This document shows positions 25,726-35,252 of a DNA stretch of 64,000 bases, piece by piece; within the stretch, counting starts at the first letter, position 1; every line of letters begins with the position of its first letter. A model generated the notes under the pieces. That model searched no databases. It had not been told where the DNA came from and saw nothing but the letters and a program-made list of their open reading frames with translations. The stretch comes from Kluyvera sp047971185 (GTDB lineage: Bacteria; Pseudomonadota; Gammaproteobacteria; Enterobacterales; Enterobacteriaceae): positions 128,867-192,866 of the forward strand of contig NZ_JBKDZH010000033.1 in NCBI RefSeq assembly GCF_047971185.1, read 5' to 3'. The translations under genes were made by a program, and so were the position numbers.

Positions 25726-26655
25726 GTGACAGAAGAACAACGCTTTGACCAGCGCATTGCGCAGGAAACCGCCATTGAGCCGCAGGACTGGATGCCGGAT
25801 GCCTACCGCAAAACGCTCATCCGCCAGATTGGCCAGCACGCGCACTCGGAAATCGTCGGCATGCTGCCGGAAGGCAACTGGATCACCCGCGCACCGACGC
25901 TTCGCCGTAAAGCGATTCTGCTGGCCAAGGTGCAGGACGAAGCCGGGCACGGTCTGTACCTCTACAGCGCGGCGGAAACCCTCGGCTGCGCTCGCGAAGA
26001 TATCTACCAGAAGATGCTCGACGGGCAGATGAAGTACTCCTCGATCTTTAACTATCCGACGCTCAGCTGGGCGGATATCGGCGTTATCGGCTGGCTGGTC
26101 GACGGCGCGGCGATCGTTAACCAGGTGGCGCTGTGCCGGACTTCCTACGGCCCGTATGCCCGGGCGATGGTCAAAATCTGCAAAGAAGAGAGTTTCCATC
26201 AGCGGCAGGGCTTTGAAGCCTGCATGGCGCTGGCGGCGGGGAGTGAAGAACAGCGTCAGATGCTGCAGGACGCGATTAACCGCTTCTGGTGGCCGGCGCT
26301 GATGATGTTTGGGCCGAGCGACGACCAGTCGCCGAACAGCGCCCGCAGCATGGCGTGGAAGATCAAACTGCACTCCAACGACGAACTGCGCCAGCGCTTC
26401 GTCGACAACACCGTCCCGCAGGTTGAGATCCTGGGCATGAACGTGCCGGACGCCGACCTGCAATTTGATGAAGCCACCGGGCACTATCGCTACGGCGAAA
26501 TTGACTGGCAGGAGCTTAATGAGGTGATCAACGGGCGCGGCATCTGTAACCACGAACGTCTGGGCGCCAAGCGTAAAGCCTGGGAAGAGGGGGCATGGGT
26601 GCGCGAAGCCGCGCTGGCTCATGCCGAAAAACAACGCGCTCGCGATGCCGCCTGA
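25726..26655 (+). CDS. paaA: Phenylacetyl-CoA 1,2-epoxidase, catalytic subunit
   Basis: 309 residues from a GTG start (site aaggtgatgac-GTG); the N-terminus MTEEQRFDQRIAQETAIEP aligns with E. coli PaaA. Ferritin-like bacterial multicomponent monooxygenase: di-iron ligands in KVQDEAGHGLYL and CKEESFHQRQ (two ExxH motifs). With PaaC it forms the oxygenase core; PaaB bridges; PaaE supplies electrons. First gene of the long paaABCDEFGHIJK operon. Confidence 0.97.
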   Translation: MTEEQRFDQRIAQETAIEPQDWMPDAYRKTLIRQIGQHAHSEIVGMLPEGNWITRAPTLRRKAILLAKVQDEAGHGLYLYSAAETLGCAREDIYQKMLDGQMKYSSIFNYPTLSWADIGVIGWLVDGAAIVNQVALCRTSYGPYARAMVKICKEESFHQRQGFEACMALAAGSEEQRQMLQDAINRFWWPALMMFGPSDDQSPNSARSMAWKIKLHSNDELRQRFVDNTVPQVEILGMNVPDADLQFDEATGHYRYGEIDWQELNEVINGRGICNHERLGAKRKAWEEGAWVREAALAHAEKQRARDAA

Positions 26656-26666
26656 GGAGAAAAAAG

Positions 26667-26954
26667 ATGAGCAAAACGTACTGGCCGTTATACGAAGTGT
26701 TTGTCCGCAGCAAGCAGGGTTTGTCGCACCGTCATGTGGGCAGCCTGCACGCCGCCGATGACCAGATGGCGCTGGAAAACGCGCGCGACGCCTACACCCG
26801 CCGCAGCGAAGGCTGCTCCCTCTGGGTAGTGAAGGCGAGCGAAATCGTGGCTTCTCAGCCGGAAGAGCGCGGGGCGTTTTTCGACCCCGCCGAAAGCAAA
26901 GTCTACCGTCACCCGACGTTCTACACCGTGCCTGACGGCATGGAACATATGTGA
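26667..26954 (+). CDS. paaB: Phenylacetyl-CoA epoxidase subunit PaaB
   Basis: 95 residues from ATG 26667 with site tgaggagaaaaaag-ATG. MSKTYWPLYEVFVRSKQGLSHRHVGSLHA, read in two parts, is diagnostic of PaaB. Small non-catalytic subunit that joins PaaAC heterodimers and helps electron transfer from PaaE. Twelve bases after paaA. Confidence 0.96.
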   Translation: MSKTYWPLYEVFVRSKQGLSHRHVGSLHAADDQMALENARDAYTRRSEGCSLWVVKASEIVASQPEERGAFFDPAESKVYRHPTFYTVPDGMEHM

Positions 26955-26961
26955 GGCAACG

Positions 26962-27717
26962 ATGAACAATCTAAATCCCGTTGCCGCATACGCGCTGCGC
27001 CTTGGCGATAACGGCCTGGTGCTGGCCCAGCGTTTAGGCGCCTGGTGCGTCCACGCGCCGGAGCTGGAGATCGATCTGGCGCTGGCCAATATCGGCCTTG
27101 ACCTGCTGGGCCAGGCGCGCAATTTCCTCAGCTACGCCGCCGAGCTTAACGGCAGCGGTGACGAAGACACGCTGGCCTTTGGCCGCGACGAACGCCAGTT
27201 CAGCAACCTGCTGCTGGTCGAACAGCCCAACGGTAACTTTGCCGATACCATCGCCCGCCAGTTTTTTATCGATGTCTGGCACGTGGCGCTGTTCAGCCGG
27301 CTGGTGAACAGCCGCGATGCGCAGCTGGCCGCGATTGCCGCCAAAGGGCTGAAAGAGGTGCGCTATCACCAGCGGTTTAGCCGCGGCTGGCTGGAGCGTC
27401 TGGGCAACGGCACCGCGCTTTCCGCCCAGCGGATGCAGCAGGCGGTCGATACCCTGTGGCGCTACACCGGCGAGCTGTTCCTGGCCGACGAGCTGGAAAT
27501 CAGCCTGAGCGAGCAGGGCATTGCCGTCGACCCGCGCGAACTTCAGGCCGAATGGCAGGCCACGGTGCATACCGCGCTGCTGGATTCCGGCCTGACGATC
27601 CCGGAAGAAGCGGCGTTTCGTCGTGGCGGCAAGCAGGGGCTGCACAGCGAACATCTCGGCCCGATGCTGGCGGAGATGCAGTATTTACAGCGGTCGTATC
27701 CCGGCCAGCAGTGGTAA
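26962..27717 (+). CDS. paaC: Phenylacetyl-CoA epoxidase structural subunit PaaC
   Basis: 251 residues (E. coli 248). Ferritin-like fold related to PaaA but with degenerate iron ligands, as expected for the structural partner; conserved LANIGLDLLGQARNFLSYAAEL and GLKEVRYHQRFSRGWLERLGNGT (read in parts). Site tgaggcaacg-ATG, seven bases after paaB. Confidence 0.96.
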   Translation: MNNLNPVAAYALRLGDNGLVLAQRLGAWCVHAPELEIDLALANIGLDLLGQARNFLSYAAELNGSGDEDTLAFGRDERQFSNLLLVEQPNGNFADTIARQFFIDVWHVALFSRLVNSRDAQLAAIAAKGLKEVRYHQRFSRGWLERLGNGTALSAQRMQQAVDTLWRYTGELFLADELEISLSEQGIAVDPRELQAEWQATVHTALLDSGLTIPEEAAFRRGGKQGLHSEHLGPMLAEMQYLQRSYPGQQW

Positions 27718-27729
27718 TCGGAGGTGGCT

Positions 27730-28230
27730 ATGCAACGACTCACCGCCATCGCGCCCCCGGAGGTGCATACCGTCTGGGAATTACTGAGCGCGATCCCTGA
27801 CCCGGAAGTGCCGGTACTGACCATTACCGACCTCGGCATGGTGCGCTGCGTTGAGCGTCACGGCGACGGCTGGGTGATTGGCTTTACGCCGACGTACTCC
27901 GGCTGCCCGGCGACCGAGCATCTGCTGGGGGAAATTCGCGCGGTGATGGTCGAGCATGGCTACATGCCGGTGCACATTGTGCTGCAGCTCGACCCGCCCT
28001 GGACCACCGACTGGATGAGGCCGGACGCCCGCGAGCGTCTGCGGCAGTACGGCATCAGCCCACCGCAGGCCCACGCTTGCCACGCGGGCGAAATGCCGAA
28101 AGATGTGCTCTGCCCGCGCTGCGGCAGTGCCCACACCTCGCTGATTAGCGAATTCGGCTCCACGGCCTGCACAGCGCTGTACCGCTGCGAAAGCTGCCGT
28201 GAACCCTTGGATTACTTTAAATGTATGTGA
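27730..28230 (+). CDS. paaD: PaaD, MIP18/DUF59-type iron-sulfur assembly factor for the epoxidase
   Basis: 166 residues from ATG 27730 (site cggaggtggct-ATG); an in-frame GTG six bases earlier is within the site and not needed. DUF59 domain at about 15-100 (IPDPEVPVLTITDLGMV, TPTYSGCPATEHLLGEI). The C-terminal Cys-rich zinc-finger-like tail has CPRCGS and CESCREPLDYFKC. Needed for maturation of the PaaE 2Fe-2S protein in related pathways; not part of the core complex. Confidence 0.95.
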   Translation: MQRLTAIAPPEVHTVWELLSAIPDPEVPVLTITDLGMVRCVERHGDGWVIGFTPTYSGCPATEHLLGEIRAVMVEHGYMPVHIVLQLDPPWTTDWMRPDARERLRQYGISPPQAHACHAGEMPKDVLCPRCGSAHTSLISEFGSTACTALYRCESCREPLDYFKCM

Positions 28231-28237
28231 GGTCGCG

Positions 28238-29308
28238 ATGACAACATTTCATTCGCTTACCGTGGCGAACGTCGAGGCGGAAACCCGCGATGCGGTCACC
28301 ATCACCTTTGCCATTCCCGACGGCCTGCGTAACGCGTACGCCTTCCGCCCGGGCCAGCACCTGACGCTAAAAACCCGCATTGGCGGGGAGGAACTGCGCC
28401 GCTGTTATTCCATCTGCCGCAGCCGCTCGCCGTCCGAAATCAGCGTGGCGGTGAAAGCCATCGACGGCGGCCGCTTCTCCCGCTATGCCCAGCGCGATAT
28501 CCAGCAGGGCATGGAACTTGAGGTGATGGTGCCGCAGGGCCACTTCGGCTATCAGCCGCAGGCCGGGCGCGAAGCGCACTATCTGGCGATTGCTGCCGGT
28601 TCCGGGATTACCCCGATGATGGCGATTATCGAAGCCACGCTGGCCACCGAACAGGCCAGCCGCTTCACGCTGATCTACGGCAACCGCAGCAGTCATAGCA
28701 TGATGTTCCGCCAGGCGCTGGCCGACCTGAAAGATCGCTACCCGCAGCGTTTACAGGTGGTGCATCTGTTCAGCTAGGAGTCGATGGACAGCGATCTGCT
28801 GCAAGGGCGCATCGACGGCGACAAGCTGCGCGCGCTGTCGGCACACCTGTTGGATTTCAGCCGCTTTGACGACGCCTTTATCTGCGGCCCGTCGGCGATG
28901 ATGGACGACGCGGAAATCGCGCTGCGCGAGCTGGGCGTGCCGGAGAAATCCATTCACCTTGAGCGCTTCAACACCCCGGGCAGCAGCGTGAAACGCGCTA
29001 CCGGCGTACAGGCGGAGGGCCGCACGGTGACCATCCGCCAGGACGGTCGCGATCGCCTGATTGCGCTCAGCGCCGAAGATGACAGCATTCTCGATGCCGC
29101 ACTGCGTCAGGGCGCTGACCTGCCGTTCGCCTGCAAGGGCGGCGTGTGCGCGACCTGCAAATGCAAAGTGGTGCGCGGCGATGTGGCGATGGCCGCCAAC
29201 TACAGCCTTGAGGCCGACGAAGTGGCGGCGGGTTACGTGCTCAGCTGCCAGGCGCTGCCGACCAGCGGCGACGTCGTGGTCGATTTTGACGCCCGGGGGA
29301 TGGCATGA
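28238..29308 (+). pseudogene. paaE: Phenylacetyl-CoA epoxidase reductase PaaE, interrupted by an in-frame amber codon
   Basis: The full frame is 356 codons, exactly the E. coli PaaE length. Codon 180 (28775-28777) is TAG where E. coli has Gln (FSQETLDSDLL versus FS-stop-ESMDSDLL here); CAG to TAG explains it. Upstream: FAD-binding part (RCYSICRS, GHFGYQPQ) and start of the NADPH-binding part (AAGSGITPMMAII). Downstream and in frame: rest of the reductase domain (ICGPSAMMDDAEIAL, HLERFNTPG) and the plant-type 2Fe-2S domain with CKGGVCATCKCKV and a later Cys (YVLSCQAL). An ATG at 28784 follows AGGAG, so restart is possible with short spacing, but split FNR halves are unlikely to work well. PaaE is the electron donor of the epoxidase; all other paa genes look intact. 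Could also be an assembly error. Confidence 0.9.
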
Positions 29309-30072
29309 GCGAACTGCTGATTACCCGTCACGACCGCGTGTTGCAGCTGACGCTGAACCGCCCGCAGGCACGTAACGCCTTAAATAATGCCCTGCTGACG
29401 CAGATTGCCGAGGCGCTGGAAAGCGCGGCGGCGGACGCGACGGTCAGCGTCTGCGTTATCAGCGGTAACCCCCGCTATTTTGCCGGCGGTGCCGATCTTA
29501 ACGAAATGGCAGGTAACGATTTACCCGCCACCTTTGATGATATTCGGCCGCGTCTGTGGGCGCGGATCGATGCCTTCAATAAGCCGCTGATGGCGGTGGT
29601 CAACGGCTATGCGCTCGGCGCGGGCTGTGAACTGGCGCTGCTGTGCGACCTGGTGATTGCCGGGGATAACGCCCGCTTTGGCCTGCCGGAAATCACCCTC
29701 GGCACCATGCCGGGGGCGGGCGGCACCCAGCGCCTGATCCGCAGCGTGGGGAAAGCGCTGGCCAGCCGTATGGTGCTGAGCGGTGAAAGCATTGACGCCG
29801 AACGCGCGCAGCAGGCCGGGCTGGTCAGTGACATTCACCCGGCGAACCTCTCCGATGAATACGCGCTGAAGCTGGCGGCGACTATCGCCCGCCACTCGCC
29901 GCTGGCGCTGCGGGCGGCGAAACAGTCGTTACGCGCGGCGCAAGAAGTGGGGCTGCAGGCCGGTCTGGTGCAGGAGCGTCAGCTGTTTACGCTGCTCAGC
30001 GGCACTGACGATCGTCGTGAAGGCATTGCGGCCTTTTTACAAAAACGTACGCCTGAATTCAAAGGACGCTAA
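29305..30072 (+). CDS. paaF: 2,3-dehydroadipyl-CoA hydratase
   Basis: 255 residues, as in E. coli. Crotonase fold: oxyanion-hole segments FAGGADLNEMAG (about 60-70) and LGAGCELALLCDLVIAGDNARF in part (about 100), with catalytic Glu residues in GLPEITLGTMPGAGGTQRL. Hydrates 2,3-dehydroadipyl-CoA in the lower beta-oxidation-like part. ATGA overlap with the paaE stop. Confidence 0.95.
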   Translation: MSELLITRHDRVLQLTLNRPQARNALNNALLTQIAEALESAAADATVSVCVISGNPRYFAGGADLNEMAGNDLPATFDDIRPRLWARIDAFNKPLMAVVNGYALGAGCELALLCDLVIAGDNARFGLPEITLGTMPGAGGTQRLIRSVGKALASRMVLSGESIDAERAQQAGLVSDIHPANLSDEYALKLAATIARHSPLALRAAKQSLRAAQEVGLQAGLVQERQLFTLLSGTDDRREGIAAFLQKRTPEFKGR

Positions 30073-30074
30073 TC

Positions 30075-30863
30075 GTGGACGCATTCATTCTCAGTGAAGT
30101 TGAACAGGGCGTGATGACGATCACCCTGAACCGCCCGGAACGGCTGAATAGCTTTAACGACCTGATGCATCAGCAGCTGGCCGACTGCCTGAAGCAGGCG
30201 GAACGCGACGATACCATTCGTTGTCTGCTGGTAACCGGGGCCGGACGCGGGTTTTGCGCCGGGCAGGATTTGAACGACCGTAACGTCGACCCGAGCGGCC
30301 CCGCACCGGATTTAGGGGTGTCGGTAGAACGCTTTTACAACCCGCTGGTGCGCCGCTTAGCCGCGCTGCCAAAGCCGGTTATCTGCGCGGTGAACGGCGT
30401 CGCGGCGGGCGCGGGCGCTACGCTGGCGCTGGGCTGCGACATCGTGCTGGCCGCGCGTTCGGCCAAATTTGTGATGGCATTCAGCAAGCTCGGCCTGGTG
30501 CCGGACTGCGGCGGCAGCTGGGTGTTACCCCGGGTGACCACTCGCGCCCGCGCCGTGGGGCTGCTGATGCTGGGCGACAATCTCAGCGCCGAGCAGGCCG
30601 CGCAGTGGGGCCTGATCTGGCAGGCGGTAGAGGACGCCGAGTTGCAGGACACCGCGCGGGCGATGGCGCGTCATTTTGCCAGCCAGCCGACCTTTGGCCT
30701 GGGGCTGATTAAGAAAGCGTTGCAGCTGGCCGAAACGAACAGCCTGGATCAGCAGCTTGAGCTGGAGCGCGACTACCAGCGTATGGCCGGGCGCAGCGAC
30801 GACTATCGCGAAGGCGTCAGCGCCTTCCTCGCCAAACGTCCACCTCAGTTCAGCGGGAAATAA
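30075..30863 (+). CDS. paaG: 1,2-epoxyphenylacetyl-CoA isomerase
   Basis: 262 residues from GTG 30075, two bases after the paaF stop. Crotonase family: FCAGQDLNDRNVDPSGPAPDLG and NGVAAGAGATLALGCDIVLAA in part. Converts ring-1,2-epoxyphenylacetyl-CoA to oxepin-CoA and also shifts the double bond of a later intermediate. It has the PaaG-type Asp in VPDCGGSWVLPR instead of the hydratase Glu pair. Confidence 0.95.
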   Translation: MDAFILSEVEQGVMTITLNRPERLNSFNDLMHQQLADCLKQAERDDTIRCLLVTGAGRGFCAGQDLNDRNVDPSGPAPDLGVSVERFYNPLVRRLAALPKPVICAVNGVAAGAGATLALGCDIVLAARSAKFVMAFSKLGLVPDCGGSWVLPRVTTRARAVGLLMLGDNLSAEQAAQWGLIWQAVEDAELQDTARAMARHFASQPTFGLGLIKKALQLAETNSLDQQLELERDYQRMAGRSDDYREGVSAFLAKRPPQFSGK

Positions 30864-30865
30864 CC

Positions 30866-32284
30866 ATGACGCAAACTCTTCACACCGTCGCGGTGATTGG
30901 CGGCGGCACGATGGGCGCCGGGATCGTCGAAGTGGCGGCCAGCGCCGGACATACGGTGCTGCTGTATGACATTTCCAGTACCGCGATCGCCCGCGCCATC
31001 GATGGTATTGTCCAGCGCCTGGCAGGCCGCGTCAGCCGCGGCAAAATGAGCGCCGAACAGGCGCAGGCGCTGCTGGCGCGTATTGTACCGGCCACGGAAT
31101 TAAACCATCTGGCCGAAGCACAGCTGGTGATTGAAGCCGCATCCGAGCGTCTGGAGATAAAAAAGGCGCTGTTCAGCGAGCTGGCAGAGATTTGTGCGCC
31201 GTCGACGCTGCTGACCAGCAACACCTCGTCTATCTCGATTACTGCGATTGCGGCGGGCATTAAACACCCGGAACGGGTGGCGGGTCTGCACTTCTTTAAC
31301 CCTGCGCCGGTGATGAAACTGGTGGAAGTGGTGAGCGGCCTTGCCACCTCCAGCGAAGTGGTGGAGCAACTTTGCCAGTGCGTCAGCCACTGGGGCAAAC
31401 AGCCGGTGCGTTGCCGTTCCACGCCGGGGTTTATCGTCAACCGCGTGGCGCGACCGTACTACGCCGAAGCCTGGCGCGCGCTGGAAGAGCAGGTGGCGCC
31501 CGCGGAAGTGATAGACGCGGCGCTGCGCGACGGCGGCGGCTTCCCGATGGGGCCGCTGGCGCTGACCGATCTGATTGGCCAGGACGTCAACTTTGCCGTC
31601 ACCTGTTCGGTGTTTAACGCCTTCTGGCAGGACCGCCGTTTTCTACCGTCGCTGCTGCAACAGGAGCTGGCCCTCGCCGGGCGTCTGGGTAAGAAGAGCG
31701 GTCACGGCATCTATCGCTGGCCTGTTGAAGCACCGCCGGAGCTGGCGTTGGCTGCGGTATCAGCACAATCTGCTGCAAAGAATATTAAGCGTGACGTTGT
31801 CACCGAACTGGACGAGGTGCTGCTGCTGGAAACCACCGGCGAAACCGCGCTGGCCTTAAGCATGCAGTACCAGCGCCCGGTCGTGGTCTATGACTATGCG
31901 GCGGGCGATACGGTAGTGCTGGCTAGCGCCGCTACCAATCCGCCATCGGCGACCGATAAAGCGGTGTACGACTTCCAGCAGCAGGGCAAGAAAGTGCTGC
32001 ATATCGCCGATTACCCGGGCCTGCTGGTATGGCGCACGGTGGCAATGCTGGCCAATGAAGCGCTGGACGCGGTGCAAAAAGGCGTCGCCAGCGCGGACGA
32101 TATCGATACCGCTATGCGTCTGGGCGTCAACTACCCGCACGGCCCGATTGCCTGGGGCGAGTCGCTCGGCTGGCGGCGGGTGCTGCGCCTGCTGGAAAAC
32201 CTGCAACGGTATTACGGCGAAGAACGCTATCGCCCGAGCGCGCTGCTGCGCGAAAAAGCATTACTGGAGATACGTCATGAGTAA
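30866..32284 (+). CDS. paaH: 3-hydroxyadipyl-CoA dehydrogenase
   Basis: 472 residues (E. coli 475). NAD-binding motif IGGGTMGAGI at the N-terminus, SNTSSISITAIAAGIKHPERVAGLHFFNPAP in part with the catalytic His region, and two C-terminal 3HCDH domains. Oxidises 3-hydroxyadipyl-CoA to 3-oxoadipyl-CoA. Overlaps paaI by eight bases. Confidence 0.95.
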   Translation: MTQTLHTVAVIGGGTMGAGIVEVAASAGHTVLLYDISSTAIARAIDGIVQRLAGRVSRGKMSAEQAQALLARIVPATELNHLAEAQLVIEAASERLEIKKALFSELAEICAPSTLLTSNTSSISITAIAAGIKHPERVAGLHFFNPAPVMKLVEVVSGLATSSEVVEQLCQCVSHWGKQPVRCRSTPGFIVNRVARPYYAEAWRALEEQVAPAEVIDAALRDGGGFPMGPLALTDLIGQDVNFAVTCSVFNAFWQDRRFLPSLLQQELALAGRLGKKSGHGIYRWPVEAPPELALAAVSAQSAAKNIKRDVVTELDEVLLLETTGETALALSMQYQRPVVVYDYAAGDTVVLASAATNPPSATDKAVYDFQQQGKKVLHIADYPGLLVWRTVAMLANEALDAVQKGVASADDIDTAMRLGVNYPHGPIAWGESLGWRRVLRLLENLQRYYGEERYRPSALLREKALLEIRHE

Positions 32285-32699
32285 TCAAGCCTGGCGCAAC
32301 GCTCGCGCCATGTACGAGAACGATACCTGCGCGAAAACGCTGGGTATCCGGATTGTCGAAATGGATGAGGGTTACGCGCAGATGACCATGGCCGTGTCAC
32401 CGAATATGTTGAACGGCCATCAAACCTGCCACGGCGGACAGCTGTTTTCGCTCGCCGATACCGCATTCGCCTATGCCTGTAACAGCCAGGGGCTGGCGGC
32501 GGTGGCTTCTGCCGCCAGTATCGATTTCCTGCGTCCCGCCTTTGTCGGTGAGCTGCTGACCGCCACCGCGCGGGTGAAACAGCAGGGCAAGCTGACCGGC
32601 GTCTATGACATTGAAATTATCAACCAGCAGCAAAAAATCGTGGCCCTGTTTCGCGGCAAATCGCACCGCATCGGCGGCACGATCACAGGAGAACTCTAA
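32277..32699 (+). CDS. paaI: Hydroxyphenylacetyl-CoA/phenylacetyl-CoA thioesterase PaaI
   Basis: 140 residues from ATG 32277 (site ctggagatacgtc-ATG inside paaH). Hot-dog fold with CHGGQLFSLADTAFAYA, including HGG and the catalytic Asp. It rescues CoA from stalled intermediates. Its TAA shares one base with the paaJ ATG (TAATG). Confidence 0.95.
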   Translation: MSNQAWRNARAMYENDTCAKTLGIRIVEMDEGYAQMTMAVSPNMLNGHQTCHGGQLFSLADTAFAYACNSQGLAAVASAASIDFLRPAFVGELLTATARVKQQGKLTGVYDIEIINQQQKIVALFRGKSHRIGGTITGEL

Positions 32700-33904
32700 T
32701 GCGTGACGCCTTTATTTGTGACGGAATTCGTACCCCGATTGGCCGCTACGGCGGCGCGCTGTCGGGCGTACGCGCCGACGATCTGGCGGCGATCCCGCTG
32801 CGCGAACTGCTGTGCCGCAACCCGCAGCTGGACCCCGACTGTATCGATGATGTGATCTTCGGCTGCGCCAACCAGGCCGGGGAAGATAACCGCAACGTGG
32901 CGCATATGGCAACATTGCTGGCGGGCTATCCGCACGGCGTTTCCGGCACCACTATTAACCGCCTGTGTGGTTCCGGGCTGGACGCGATTGGCTTTGCCGC
33001 GCGGGCGATTAAAGCCGGCGACGCGGATTTGCTGATCGCCGGCGGCGTAGAGTCGATGTCCCGCGCGCCGTTTGTGATGGGCAAAGCGACCGCGCCGTTC
33101 CAGCGTCAGGCGGAGATGTTTGATACCACCATCGGCTGGCGTTTTGTGAACCCGCTCATGCAGCAACAATTTGGCACAGACAGCATGCCGGAAACGGCGG
33201 AGAATGTAGCTAAATTGTTAAATATCGGCCGTGCCGATCAGGATGCTTTTGCCTGGCGCAGCCAGCAGCGCACGGCCAAAGCCCAGCGCGACGGCATTCT
33301 GGCGCAGGAAATCGTGCCGGTGCAGATTATCGGTAAAAAGGGCGCGGTCAGCGCGGTGCGCGATGATGAACATCCGCGTGCGGACACCACGCTGGCGCAG
33401 CTGGCCGCGCTGAAGACGCCGTTCCGCAAGCATGGCGTGGTGACCGCCGGTAATGCCTCCGGCGTGAACGACGGCGCTGCGGCGCTGATTATCGCCAGCG
33501 AACAGCAGGCGCGGGCGCAGGGCTTAACGCCGCGCGCCCGCATCGTCGCCATGGCCACGGCGGGCGTTGAGCCGAAATACATGGGACTGGGGCCGGTTCC
33601 GGCGGTGCGCAAAGTGCTGGAGCGCGCCGGGCTGAATATTAACGATATGGACGTTATCGAACTGAACGAAGCCTTTGCCGCCCAGGCGCTGGGCGTGCTG
33701 AGACAGCTGGGGCTGGCGGATGACGCCGACCATGTGAACCCGAACGGCGGCGCCATCGCCTTAGGCCACCCGTTGGGGATGAGCGGCGCGCGGCTGGCGC
33801 TGGCGGCGACGCTGGAGCTAGAACGACGCAATGGACGTTATGCGCTGTGTACGATGTGTATTGGCGTGGGTCAGGGCATTGCCCTGATCCTCGAGCGTGT
33901 GTGA
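32699..33904 (+). CDS. paaJ: 3-oxoadipyl-CoA/3-oxo-5,6-dehydrosuberyl-CoA thiolase
   Basis: 401 residues, as in E. coli. Thiolase signatures: nucleophile Cys in TTINRLCGSGLDAIG, His in NGGAIALGHPLGMSGAR, second Cys in CTMCIGVGQG. Cleaves the two 3-oxoacyl-CoA intermediates to acetyl-CoA and succinyl-CoA or the next cycle substrate. Overlaps paaI by one base. Confidence 0.96.
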   Translation: MRDAFICDGIRTPIGRYGGALSGVRADDLAAIPLRELLCRNPQLDPDCIDDVIFGCANQAGEDNRNVAHMATLLAGYPHGVSGTTINRLCGSGLDAIGFAARAIKAGDADLLIAGGVESMSRAPFVMGKATAPFQRQAEMFDTTIGWRFVNPLMQQQFGTDSMPETAENVAKLLNIGRADQDAFAWRSQQRTAKAQRDGILAQEIVPVQIIGKKGAVSAVRDDEHPRADTTLAQLAALKTPFRKHGVVTAGNASGVNDGAAALIIASEQQARAQGLTPRARIVAMATAGVEPKYMGLGPVPAVRKVLERAGLNINDMDVIELNEAFAAQALGVLRQLGLADDADHVNPNGGAIALGHPLGMSGARLALAATLELERRNGRYALCTMCIGVGQGIALILERV

Positions 33905-33932
33905 GCTAATTGACCTGCGAGTGCCCTACAAC

Positions 33933-35246
33933 ATGACAACAACAACATTAGATCCGATTGAAACTGCATCGCGTGACGAATTACAGGCTCTGCAAACCGC
34001 GCGCCTGAAGTGGACGTTACAGCACGCCTACCAGAATGTACCGATGTACCGCCGCAAGTTCGACGCGGCGGGCGTGCATCCGGATGATTTTCGTGAACTG
34101 AGCGATCTGAGCAAGTTCCCGTGCACCACCAAGCAGGACCTGCGTGACAACTATCCGTTCGACACCTTTGCGGTGCCGATGGAGCAGGTGGTGCGTATTC
34201 ATGCGTCGTCCGGCACCACCGGCAAGCCGACGGTCGTCGGCTATACGCAAAATGATATCGATACCTGGGCTAATATTGTCGCCCGTTCGCTGCGCGCCGC
34301 AGGCGGTACGGCGAAAGACAAAATCCACGTCGCCTACGGTTACGGCCTGTTCACCGGCGGCCTCGGCGCGCACTACGGTGCGGAACGTTTAGGCGCGACG
34401 GTGATCCCGATGTCCGGCGGCCAGACTGAAAAACAGGCGCAGCTGATCCGCGATTTTAAGCCCGATATGATCATGGTGACGCCGTCCTACTGCCTGAATC
34501 TGATTGAAGAGCTGGAGCGCCAGATGGGCGGCGACGCGCGCGGCTGTTCGTTGCGTACCGGCGTATTCGGCGCGGAACCGTGGACCAGCGGCATGCGCGC
34601 GGAGATCGAACGCCGCCTCGGCATTACCGCGCTGGATATCTACGGCCTGTCGGAAGTGATGGGGCCGGGCGTGGCGATGGAATGCATTGAAACCGGCGAC
34701 GGCCCGACCATCTGGGAAGACCATTTCTTCCCGGAAGTGGTCAACCCGAACGACGGTACGCCGCTCGCCGACGGCGAGCACGGCGAACTGCTGTTTACCA
34801 CGCTGACCAAAGAAGCGCTGCCGGTGATCCGCTACCGCACTCGCGACCTGACGCGACTGCTGCCGGGCACCGCGCGCACCATGCGACGCATGGACCGCAT
34901 CAGCGGCCGCAGCGACGATATGCTGATTATTCGCGGCGTTAACGTCTTCCCATCGCAGCTGGAAGAAGAGATCCTCAAGATTGAACATCTGGCCCCGCAT
35001 TATCAGCTGGAGGTCGACCGCCGTGGGCATCTTGATTCACTTTCCGTTCGCGTAGAGCTGAAAGAGAGTAGTCTGGTGTTAAGCCACGAGCAGCGCTGCC
35101 AGATTTGCCATCATCTGCGCCACCGCATTAAGTCGATGGTCGGCATTTCTACCGACGTCAGCATCGTCAACTGCGGCAGCATTCCGCGCTCGGAAGGCAA
35201 GGCGTGCCGCGTGTTTGACCTGCGTAAAGCGGCCGCCAACGGCTAA
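33933..35246 (+). CDS. paaK: Phenylacetate-CoA ligase
   Basis: 437 residues from ATG 33933, the E. coli length; an in-frame ATG-like start at 33897 would overlap paaJ and add unrelated residues. Adenylate-forming enzyme: P-loop IHASSGTTGKPTVVGYT, DIYGLSEVMGPGVAMEC, ITRRYRTRDL-like VIRYRTRDLTRLL, and the C-terminal Lys in SIPRSEGKACRVFDL. First step of the pathway. The ribosome site is weak. A REP unit follows. Confidence 0.96.
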   Translation: MTTTTLDPIETASRDELQALQTARLKWTLQHAYQNVPMYRRKFDAAGVHPDDFRELSDLSKFPCTTKQDLRDNYPFDTFAVPMEQVVRIHASSGTTGKPTVVGYTQNDIDTWANIVARSLRAAGGTAKDKIHVAYGYGLFTGGLGAHYGAERLGATVIPMSGGQTEKQAQLIRDFKPDMIMVTPSYCLNLIEELERQMGGDARGCSLRTGVFGAEPWTSGMRAEIERRLGITALDIYGLSEVMGPGVAMECIETGDGPTIWEDHFFPEVVNPNDGTPLADGEHGELLFTTLTKEALPVIRYRTRDLTRLLPGTARTMRRMDRISGRSDDMLIIRGVNVFPSQLEEEILKIEHLAPHYQLEVDRRGHLDSLSVRVELKESSLVLSHEQRCQICHHLRHRIKSMVGISTDVSIVNCGSIPRSEGKACRVFDLRKAAANG

Positions 35247-35252
35247 GCAAAT

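Noticed and set aside
28784..29308. The 3' half of paaE as an independent ferredoxin-like gene
   Set aside because: It aligns end to end with the second half of E. coli PaaE, in the same frame as the first half, so a nonsense mutation is the simpler reading; restart at 28784 remains possible.
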